Assembly (NCBI GenBank): GCA_964007475.1
Contig: OZ023273.1
Coordinates: forward strand, 49,105,525-49,169,524
DNA from: Hybos culiciformis
Lineage: Eukaryota; Arthropoda; Insecta; Diptera; Hybotidae
Direction of reading: 5' to 3'
DNA length: 64,000 nt
Numbering within the stretch: position 1 is the first letter of the stretch; the number at the start of each line of letters is the position of its first letter. The notes beneath the pieces were generated by a model that made no database searches, was not told where the DNA came from, and saw only the letters and a program-made list of their open reading frames with translations. A program made the translations under genes and the position numbers. Below, piece after piece: positions 34,433-42,788 of this stretch.

Positions 34433-35146
34433 AAAAAAAAATAGAATTAAGTTTTTAAAAGCAATATTTTCAGAAATGTTACCATTTAATTTTTTAGTTT
34501 TAGTTTTCACACACTTTTATATTGAACATCTTTATTTTTTATTTTTGATGAACATAGAATTTTTTTTATATTTTTATGAAAATAAGGCTGATACTAACTA
34601 GGTATTATTTTGAAAGTTTTCGAATTTACTAAATTCGTATTTTTCTTTGTGATTTTTCTAATTATTACACAATATGTTCCTATTGATGATACAAAAAAAA
34701 TAGATTTTAAGAAAATAAACTGTAAAAATACTTATATTTTGTGTATTTTATTTTCAAATTAAAGAACTAAAAAATTTAAATTAATGAATTAAAAAAATAG
34801 AATTAAGTTTTTAAAAGCAATATTTTCAGAAATGTTACCATTTAATTTTTTAGTTTTAGTTTTCACACACTTTTATATTGAACATCTTTATTTTTTATTT
34901 TTGATGAACATAGAATTTTTTTTATATTTTTATGAAAATAAGGCTGATACTAACTATGTATTATTTTGAAAGTTTTCGAATTTACTAAATTCGTATTTTT
35001 CTTTGTGATTTTTCTAATTATTACACAATATGTTCCTATTGATGATACAAAAAAAATAGATTTTAAGAAAATAAACTGTAAAAATACTTAAATTTTGTGT
35101 ATTTTATTTTCAAATTAAAGAATTAAAAAATTATAATTATTAGAAA
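34433..35146 (+). repeat. Tandem duplication, period 356 bp, downstream of the gene
   Basis: ATAGAATTAAGTTTTTAAAAG starts at 34441 and again at 34797. The units are nearly identical (TAGGTATT/TATGTATT, TATATTTTG/TAAATTTTG, AGAACTAA/AGAATTAA). The unit begins at the stop codon of the DUF7869-like frame and covers its 3' flank. Confidence 0.9.
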
Positions 35147-35193
35147 ATTATTTGTCTTTTGTATGAAAATAGATCGTTTTTTTCAGAATACTT

Positions 35194-35515
35194 AGTTCTT
35201 AAGTGCCATACGATTTTTTTCTGTAAATAACGTTAAATTTAACGATCGATTCCAGATTTATTAAAAGAAAAATAGGTTTTTTTTTTGCTAATATTTTTCC
35301 ATTAAAGTTTAATTTTTATGTCTGCTTTTGTTTTATATACAAAAATGTCTTATAAATATGAAATATTCAAAGTTTAATTTTCCTAAAAAATCATAATTTT
35401 CGGTAATTTTGTATGAAAACGCGCCCAATTCTTAAATGATACATACGCAAAAACTTAATGCCACATACCATACATTTTTGATAAAAATAATCCGTATAAT
35501 GTATGGTATGTGGCA
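35194..35515 (+). repeat. 3'-side copies of the AAATGCCACATAC motif, ending in a hairpin
   Basis: TTCTTAAGTGCCATACG (35194), TTCTTAAATGATACATACGC (35429) and ACTTAATGCCACATACCATAC (35453) repeat the motif of the 30.7-31.8 kb array. The last copy pairs with GTATGGTATGTGGCA at 35500-35515 to form a hairpin. These mark the probable 3' border of the transposon-like unit. Confidence 0.6.
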
Positions 35516-36556
35516 CATATATGGAAAAATTTTCAATTTTAATTTGAAAAAAAAAGATTGAAAAGATACTGTTATTTAAATTTTTATTTTAAATTACTAT
35601 ATCTTAACAAAAAAAAAACAAAAATACTGAACAAAATCCATAAAACCATGAAAATATAATGGTTTTAACTTGTTTTGCCGATTCCCAAAAAAGTGGCGAC
35701 GATATGTTTAATAATCTCTTTATTTCCAACCTAATGTTTAACAATTTTTTGTTAAGAGAAAACCTCATTTTCTCTTCTTTTACATTTAAATACTTCGAAA
35801 AATTTGTGAAAAAATGATAGGATTTTAAGATTTTTTTTTATTATTTGGCATTGCAGAATAAATATTTTTCAATTTCTATTTCTTTATTTCAATTTGTTTG
35901 AAACAAATAAAACATTGCAGTTTATTGAAAACAAAAACAATTTCAAGTACCTAACTAGGTATTCAGCAAAGTTTATATTAATTAAAAAAGTTTTCGTTAA
36001 GAGAATTTTCTGTTACTATGTGAAAACTTTTTTAAAATTAGAGACATTTATATTTCCTCAATATATGACAAATAAATACGAAAAATAAATTTTAATGAAA
36101 AATATATTTTTGCATATATGTAGAAAATCAATTTATTTATGTTAATTGGTTTTTCTTGATCTTTATAAAATATTTTCAGTATGTTCACATTTTTAATTTA
36201 ATTTAATAAAATTAAGGCAAAATTACTTAAATAACAAAAACGCTTGAACTTTTTTGAACAAATTAATTTTAATGTTAACGATCCCTTTCGTAATTCATCG
36301 TTAAGACACTATATTTCAGCCTAAAACTGATTATTACCGCACAAAAAAGATGTATAAAATTTTATTACTCAGTAAAATTCATAGCAGCTCATCGGTTTGA
36401 TGTTTAGATTTACCTAGTACTATATCAACTCATAATGAATTTTATTTTTAATTATTTTATAAACTATGTTCAATTCATTTTATTTCCTTTTATTGAAGTA
36501 TTTATTTATTTATTTTATATATTAGTTTAGTTATAAAGTATGATAATATTTAAAAC
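35516..36556. other. AT-rich spacer holding the inverted intron copy (35781-35952)
   Basis: Besides the inverted copy of the intron-like segment, I see nothing recognisable. The 64-codon frame at 35894-36088 starts inside that copy and has no motif. Confidence 0.45.
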
Positions 36557-37083
36557 AGGCAGGCATTTGCGATGTTGAAGCATTTCTCCATCCCACGCTT
36601 AATTTCACCAAAGGAGTAGTCTACGCACCTATCATAAGCCATCTAACGGAAACTGAAATCATTTCTGAACTAAAAAACCAACACGTAACTGACTGCAAGA
36701 AAATAACAAAATTCATAGACGGCAAACTGAAAAACACCCCTCTTCACATACTAACCTTCCAATGTTATAATATCCCCAAAGAGTTGAAGATTGGATTCTC
36801 AATTTTTCCCGTAGAACACTATTTCCCCAATCCTATGCAATCTAAAAATTGCTTCAAACTTGGACATACAAAAAATAGATGCAAATGTGAAATTTGCTCA
36901 GACAACTACCACCCCCCGAAGAATGCCAAAAAGTCTGTTGCACAAATTGCAAAAAAGAGCACATCGCTACAACCAAGCAATGCCCAGTATTCCCAAAAAA
37001 GAAAAATTATTATGAAACACCAAACAATTAATAAATGGAACTTCAAAGAAACCGCAGAATATCTAGATAAAAACCATTACAAT
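36557..37083 (+). pseudogene. I-clade LINE ORF1 (Gag-like) remnant
   Basis: From about 36570 the frame reads DVEAFLHPTLNFTKGVVYAP, HILTFQCYNIPKELKIGF and EHYFPNPMQSKNCFKLGHTK, the usual order of an I-element-type ORF1: an RRM-like RNA-binding region followed by CCHC knuckles. The first knuckle is CFKLGHTKNRC with a substituted first cysteine spacing. A second knuckle (CTNCKKEHIATTKQC) is readable only in another frame from about 36920, so a frameshift lies near 36915. The 5' end of the element is missing. ORF1 of these LINEs coats the RNA in the particle that carries out target-primed insertion. Confidence 0.75.
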
Positions 37084-37451
37084 TGAGAATGCCAAATTAT
37101 TGGTAAAAACAAAAATCGAAAAACAGAAAAATAAAGAAACAACAAATAATCACAAAACAAACAATGAAACAACATTCCTACAAAATACCAATACCAAAAT
37201 CAATTCAACTATCACGTATGCAAACACAAACAACTCAGTAAATGAACAAAACAGACTATTAACAAACACTATCAATAATCCAACAAATTTCGCAACAATT
37301 TTTTCAGATTCAACACAGGTATCAAACTTTCAGATAACTGATCACTCACTCAACCTCCTTTTAAACACAAAAAACTACCTATCGGCACCTCAAATGTAGA
37401 CTTTGACCACGATGAAATGCAATGATATATTTCTTACACAATAAAAAAAAA

Positions 37452-38717
37452 AAAAAACAACAATTTAATATCATGAAGCTAAAAATCGTACAATGGAATA
37501 TGAATGGTTATCACAACAATTTCAATAGTCTGCAAATACTAATCAAGGAACAGACCCCTGACATAATCTGTATCCAAGAAACCCACATTCCCTCTAACAA
37601 AACTCCATACATACCCAAAAACTATAATGCCACTTTTTCGAACTCCCCTAACTTTCTAAACGCAAAACAAGGTATAGCCCTTCCAATAAAAAAAAACCTA
37701 CCTCACACTTTTACCAATACCACTCCCAGCTCCATTACCGCAAACATTTCCTATAATCACAACTTTAACATCATTTCTTGCTTATTTCCACCAAAAGTTT
37801 ATGTTTCTAGAGCAACTTATAAACAACAATGAACAATTTATCATTTTAGGTCATTTTAATGGATGGAGTCCATTATGGGGTTCATCAAATGTAAATCAAA
37901 GAGGAACAGCCATCGAAAATTTTATCAATTCTAAAAACCTAATAATACTGAACGATGGTTCAGCAACACATTTTAGCACACACAGCACACATACAAACAT
38001 AGATCTTTTCCTTAGCACACCAATAATAGCTCCATAATGTTCTTGGAGTATTTTGGACTCACTCTATGGCAGCGACCATTACCCAATAATAGTTGAAACT
38101 ACAACCCCAGGTTTTGTGATAACTGAATCTAAATTTTTACCTAAGTACAAACTGGACCTAGCTGATCGGAAAAAATTCCAACAAAACGCTCTAAAATTCC
38201 ACTCGTTACGTTTTCGCCAGGAAAACAATAATAGAGAAACTGCGATAATTAACAAAATTATTAGAGCTAGTGCCAATAATTCAATACCCCAAACAAGTCC
38301 AAAAAGAAATAGTAAGCTACCATGGTGGAACTCCGACCTTGATAATATGCGTAAATTGAAAAACAAACTCTGGAAAAAGTACAGAATTCACCACTCCCTT
38401 AGTAATTTAATTGAATTCAAAAGATCTAGAGCTAAGTTCAAACTAAACCTAAAAGAGGTTAAATATAAATGTTTTCAAAACCTCACCGCACAAATCTCCC
38501 CCTCAGCTCCAGTTCAACAAATTTGGAAAAACATCCACGTATTCTCTGGCAATTATACAACAAAAACAATTAGAATATTAGAAGACGAATATAACGCCAA
38601 AATCTATGACTCCAAAAAGATTCCACAAAAATTTGCAGAACATTGGTCCAACATCTCCACACACAGACAAAAATCGTCATATTCCAATTCAAGATTGACG
38701 GGTTTGATTCAATTCGT
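37452..38717 (+). pseudogene. I-clade LINE ORF2, N-terminal half: AP endonuclease and linker
   Basis: 37452-38060 reads as an apurinic-type endonuclease: KIVQWNMNGYH, DIICIQETH, FIILGHFNGWSPLWGSS and, after one stop, GSDHYPI. Frame changes occur near 37800 and 38040. The usual GDFN box is GHFN here, so the catalytic aspartate is replaced by histidine. The following 210 residues (38053-38690, with WWNSDLDNMRKLKNKLWKKY) are the linker before RT. The ORF stops abruptly near 38700, where the element is split by other insertions, and resumes at about 52530. The enzyme would nick the target DNA for reverse transcription; this copy is inactive. Confidence 0.8.
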
Positions 38718-38727
38718 ACTGAAAAAA
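38718..38727 (+). mobile_element. 5' scrap of a ~1-kb element that hosts the Gypsy insertion (continues at 51519)
   Basis: ACTGAAAAAA resembles the inverted terminus at 52515-52526 (CACAGAAAAAA read from the other end). The LINE reading is lost just before it and resumes only after 52530, so an extra element lies between the LINE and the LTR retrotransposon. The left boundary is uncertain by a few tens of bases. Confidence 0.45.
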
Positions 38728-39243
38728 TGTTACCGTGAAGTTTGAAGAGCGTTTTATAACTGAACAAATTCTTTTCACATTTTTTAATATTTTTCAAAAA
38801 AAAAAAAAAAGAAAAAAAAATTTACTTATGAATTTTTTTTATGACCTTAAATCCTTTAAAGACCCCTAATAAACTAAAATTAGTTTTTTTTTTCCAAATG
38901 TTTAAAATTTCTTTACCTTAATTAAGTGCTTTATCTTTTATATTATGTTAAGTACAGTATCTTTTATATTATATTAAGTACAGTAACGTTTATATTATAT
39001 TAAGTACAGTATCATTTGATGTTTTTGTAATAAATAAAAAGAAAAAAAAAACATGCATAATATGACTAACATATTTTGGAAAAAAAAAAAAAGGAAAAAA
39101 AAAGAAAGGATCAAATTTTAATTGTTTTTTTGATAATATTGTTTTTTTGATAATATTAAAACCATTAGAATTCATTACTAATTCCAATTCTGGGTTTTTC
39201 TTTGTTTTGTGTGAAGTTGTTGTTGGACTGGTTTTTTAAAAAA

Positions 39244-39282
39244 CATATAAAAAGAAATGCATTTCCAATAGCAATTTCATAC
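39244..39282 (+). promoter_or_regulatory. Candidate LTR promoter (TATA and initiator)
   Basis: ATATAAAAA at about 39245 is followed ~30 bases later by TTTCATACTG, which resembles an insect initiator. If correct, U3 is about 550 bp and R begins near 39278, so the hairpin block would lie in the transcribed part. This is inference from spacing only. Confidence 0.35.
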
Positions 39283-39415
39283 TGATTGAAAAACTGAAAG
39301 GTAAAAGAAATAGAGAAAACTCATTCTTTGCTTCGGTTGTTCAGTTTTGGCAGGATGTACAACATCAGCCAAGACAGAACAACTGAGGATAACTCTTCCT
39401 TGTTTTCTTTAGGTA

Positions 39416-39818
39416 CTACAGTTGTGCGTCCGAGACCAAGTAAATTTATTTTACTGGCCAAGGACAACAACTGTAGTGGATTGTTATTAGAGCGGAGCAA
39501 TTTAATGCTAGCTCTAATAACAACCAAAATCCCAATCTTAGGGGAGGATTCTTGGGCCTATCCAAGAATCCGAAGCTAAGATATACCGATTACCACATGG
39601 ATGCTCCTACGGGAGGATCCATACTACGTTGTGGTTTTATGACTGGCTCACCTGCCACTGGCGTGGAGGCAAAATCACTGAGCAATCATGATTTTGTATC
39701 CATTGACAGTGACAGAGGAGCACAGTCATAAGTGGACGGACGTTATTGATCGTTCCTTATCTCAACCAAACCGTGCGGTACCCGGTTGAGATAAGCTTCG
39801 AGTAAAACTGATCAATAA
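39416..39818 (+). other. Run of six strong stem-loops in the LTR
   Basis: Consecutive inverted pairs: CTACAGTTGT/ACAACTGTAG (39416/39467), TTGTTATTAGAGC/GCTCTAATAACAA (39481/39511), GGATTCTTGG/CCAAGAATCC (39546/39562), ACCACATGGATGCTCC paired with its partner ending TGTGGT (39592-39635), TTATGACTGGCTC with GAGCACAGTCATAA (39637/39718), and CTTATCTCAACC/GGTTGAGATAAG (39756/39784) enclosed by TTATTGAT/ATCAATAA. The block is GC-richer than its surroundings and is followed by a 52-A run. It is probably a structured RNA region; its role is unknown. Confidence 0.7.
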
Positions 39819-39965
39819 TGCTCCATCCGGTCGGTCAGGAGATGTCACTAGGCATCTGCTGCAATCCAAAAATTTATATGTCCATATAAATATAGCTTGG
39901 CTTACCTCAATAGCCATAGATAGGAATTAGTTTTTTTTGTTAATAATAATGATTAGGCTTACCAG

Positions 39966-39967
<2 letters not shown>

Positions 39968-40019
<52 letters not shown>
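39968..40019 (+). repeat. 52-base A homopolymer inside the LTR
   Basis: Uninterrupted A from 39968 to 40019; the 3' LTR copy (49795-49847) has 53. It follows AGAT directly and ends at GTCAAC. It may mark the tail of a captured polyadenylated sequence, or simple slippage. Confidence 0.9.
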
Positions 40020-40022
<3 letters not shown>

Positions 40023-40670
40023 AACAATTAAAGTTTTAAATTTTTCAACAAAACAATTTTTTTTGAGTATTTTATCTCGAATTTGAGCATTTTTAATTTT
40101 CTTTTGGGAAATTTAACAAACTTCATTTGGCAACCCTGCGAATATTCCATATAACATACAATGAAATTTTTTATATTAATAACGAATGTATAGAAATTTT
40201 AGCATCCGACATAACAAATTTTTATTCTTTTCTGGTTAAAACTTAAACAAAGCTAAGTAGGCGCAATAAAATACACTGAAGCTGTTCAATTTAAATTGGT
40301 GTGAAGCTAATGATGTGACACATGCAGAAATTGCGATTCTACAAACTTTGCGAGAAAAGCTAATATTTTAAGTTTAAAAACCAAAATTAAACGAACAAAG
40401 ATTCATAATTTTTTTAAAATAAAAATAAATTTCATTTTATAACTAATATGACTTTAAAAAAATATGCAAAACAAACATTTATGAATAAAAACGTAGTACA
40501 GTGCTTCCCAAAGAAGTACATCTGGTAATCCTAGGCTAGTAGAGGGAAATCAAGCTATATCTCTGCAACTAAAAACTAAAAAAAAAAAATATTTTCACTT
40601 CTTCAAAACTTAAAGAATTGGTTTTAATTAATTTTTTTTATATATTTTTATTTTTCTTTAAAAAATTTGA

Positions 40671-40816
40671 TACTGATTGAAAAACTGAAAGATACTGATT
40701 GAAAAACTGAAAGATACTGATTGAAAAACTGAAAGATGTTTTACTGATTGAAAAACTGAAAGATGTTTTACTGATTGAAAAACTGAAAGATGTTTTATTG
40801 ATTGAAAAACTGAAAG
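40671..40816 (+). repeat. Tandem repeat of CTGATTGAAAAACTGAAAGA in the LTR
   Basis: Six copies of a 19-26-bp unit; the first three are spaced by TA and the later ones by TGTTTTA. A seventh, single copy lies at 39279-39299. All are repeated in the 3' LTR at 50499-50644. They could be promoter or enhancer repeats. Confidence 0.9.
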
Positions 40817-41688
40817 ATTTGAAAACAAGAAGACACGGAAGACAGTTCAAAATTTGATCATCAAAGCATCTAGCAAAAAAAAAATATGCAAACCTAACAG
40901 AAAAATTTTAAAATTTCTTTATCATATAAGACATTTATGTTTAAATATAAAGACAAATAATTATAATTGTAAGAAAAATTCTTTATATGTCAAAAATAAT
41001 TAGATTAGTTTTTATAAATTTTCACAATCGTAGGGTACTTTTAAATTTCTAAAAATTATTTTTTTATAAATAAATACTATGTAATTTTAAAGTAAAAAAA
41101 AAAATTATGTTTCATTAAATCTTTCTCATAGGTCCTAGCGGAAAAAAGAAATGCTGATGTAAGGTCCAGCAATAGGTGGCCATAGCCACAAGCTGAAGAA
41201 TGACGTCGTAGTCATTTAGGTGTAATTTTTTTTTTAGACTTGGTCGGGGTTTCTTGAAATATCTTTCTTTTTCTATCTCAAATTTTACCTTCTTCCAAAC
41301 ATGACATCCTAAAATTTTGTTATGGACACTCTGGTGTTCACTGTCACGTACCCACCCAACGACGAGCTTAGACCCGGCCTGTGAACAGGATGTCTTAGAC
41401 AGTGGACTCGGCACCAGATATATTTTAGCTAGTAAAGTTATTTTATTAATCTTTACTATAGCAAATTTCACTTGGCATAAATTTCTATGGTAAGATCTCG
41501 GTGGTTCTTTTTTTTGAACTAAATACTTTTACACAACCCTAATTTCGTTACCTAACAAATGGATGGTACCCAATACCAGAAGTTTGTTTTTAACTCTCCT
41601 AATAGTTCTGTAACAAATGGCACAACATGGTGTCACAAATTTGTTATATCTACATTTCAATTATTTCTCCTAATAAATCCGTAACAAA

Positions 41689-41703
41689 TGGCGCCCAACG
41701 TGG
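41689..41703 (+). other. Primer binding site for tRNA-Lys
   Basis: TGGCGCCCAACGTGG is complementary to the 3' end of insect tRNA-Lys(CTT), including the CCA end, over 15 bases, and starts two bases after the LTR. Reverse transcription would be primed here. Confidence 0.85.
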
Positions 41704-41948
41704 TAAGACTATGAGTCCTACCCTAACAAAGAGTAGCAAGACTTTCGAGTCTCTGCTCTTTGAAAACTTGTAAGGTGAAGACCTTACACAATGATTTTTT
41801 TTTAAACTAAGTTTTAAAAAAAAAAAAAAAGAGAAAAAATATAGCATTTTAGTAATTTTAGTAATTTTTACACTACATATTTTAGAAACCCCAAGTCAAA
41901 ATATTAGCTCTATAAAAATATTTTCCTTATAATATTTGAAGAAACTTC

Positions 41949-42390
41949 TCACCTTACAGTGTGAGTGCAGTAGAAAAGTAGGCACAGTCTACACTGTACA
42001 TGCTGAGGTGAAATTTTCTGAAAATATTTATTATCTGTACTCTAAACTATCAAACTTTTTTTTATTAATTCTAACATAATACAGTTCTCCTTTAACTTTT
42101 CTTGCAGTGTGAGTGCAGTATAAAATGTAGTCACGGGCTACACTGTACATGCTGGGAAATAGTTTTAGGATAACTGTAACAATCTTTTTCTTCATAAAAG
42201 AAGATCAACATCGTACAGTGTGAGTGCAGTTTAAAATGTAGGCACAGTCTACACTGTACATGCTGCGATTTTGATTTTCAGTACTTGTTCCACAAGTACA
42301 GTGGCGTTTCGTCTTTTCACCTTGCAGTGTGAGTGCAGTAGAAAATGTAGTCATGGGCTACACTGTACATGCTGGGGTGAACAGGCGAAA
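41949..42390 (+). other. Four copies of a structured leader motif
   Basis: CAGTGTGAGTGCAGT and, about 20 bases later, CTACACTGTACATGCTG are identical in all four copies (cores near 41957, 42105, 42216 and 42325). Each copy folds into an outer stem, an inner ACAGTGT/ACACTGT stem and an apical TGTAG/CTACA stem (41949-42011, 42094-42164, 42203-42276, 42307-42390). The outer stems differ in sequence between copies yet stay complementary: TCACCT/AGGTGA, AACTTTTC/GAAATAGTT, ATCAACATCG/CGATTTTGAT and TTTCGTCTTTTCACC/GGTGAACAGGCGAAA. The position between PBS and gag suggests a packaging or dimerisation element. The role is inference; the structure is strongly supported. Confidence 0.85.
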
Positions 42391-42788
42391 TAAAACAAAA
42401 ATTTTCTGTTTATAAACTATCCACCTTTTACTAAAAATAGAGCTAACTAAGATTTTTTTTATTTTTCTTCTTCTCTAAATTTTTTCTATCTATTCATTTT
42501 ATATTTACTTTACATCAAGCATTTCTGTTGACCAAAAGGACCAAATTCAATGTAAAAAAAAAAAACACAAATAACAAAACAAACTATGATTTGTTAACAG
42601 CATATTCTTAAAAAAATTTTTTTTTTATGAAACATATATATTCTATTTATATTTTATTTCATTTTATTTTTAATTTATTCAATTAACAACTTATTTAACT
42701 AATTATAAGTTATTTCGATTTTATTTTTTTTAAAATGTATATAAACACGATTTCTCGTTAGGAACAAGAAAATTAAGAAATAGAAAGC

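Larger units (their letters stand above)
32010..34444 (+). pseudogene. Intron-containing DUF7869-like gene, frameshifted
   Basis: Exon 1 (32010-32035, MTDADKSL) joins exon 2 (32217-32302) and exon 3 (from 32428) through GT-AG borders with matching phases. Exon 3 then changes frame near 32450 and continues as an acidic stretch (ADFDSDDSIRDQTYQPAKSD), a Ser/Thr/Pro linker and a KRRKF basic patch (to about 32930). After another frame change come a YDLQNVFSLP..FYYKRKFAVYNL segment, doubled by a tandem duplication, and YCSLWTEAQSGRSE. 33705-34079 carries MWSDSCVAQNKN and HKYSEPGHSQLQEVDAVHS, and 34058-34444 ends in a KKNDLMSML..EDITYYQ segment and a lysine-rich tail. This order resembles the DUF7869 proteins common in arthropods, which have a nuclease/transposase-like core; that assignment is from memory. 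At least three frame changes make it a pseudogene. The repeated motifs on both sides suggest it belonged to a transposon. Confidence 0.65.
38728..41686 (+). repeat. 5' LTR (2959 bp)
   Basis: TGTTACCGTG...CCGTAACA. The match to the 3' LTR begins and ends exactly at these bases; two bases (AA) separate its end from the primer binding site. It holds a TATA-like box, a block of strong hairpins (39416-39818), a 52-base A run and a tandem repeat. AATAAA lies 16 bases from its 3' end. The short frames within it, such as 39328-39579 and 41115-41471, occur in both LTRs but carry no motif and are not called. Confidence 0.95.

Noticed and set aside
39321..39579. Overlapping 68- and 83-codon frames on opposite strands in the LTR, repeated in the 3' LTR
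   Set aside because: They coincide with the stem-loop block; both strands are open because of the inverted pairs, and no motif is visible.
39416..39818. Viral IRES or hammerhead-type ribozyme in the LTR
   Set aside because: I found no match to the core sequences of hammerhead ribozymes or known intergenic IRES elements by eye; only the presence of stem-loops is supported.
41115..41471. 118-codon minus-strand frame in both LTRs
   Set aside because: No recognisable domain, antisense to the element, and present twice only because the LTR is repeated. An antisense product cannot be excluded, but there is no support for it.
41949..42390. CRISPR-like array
   Set aside because: Four copies of a conserved unit with variable spacing look superficially like repeats and spacers, but they lie in a eukaryotic retrotransposon leader and the variable parts pair with each other as stems.
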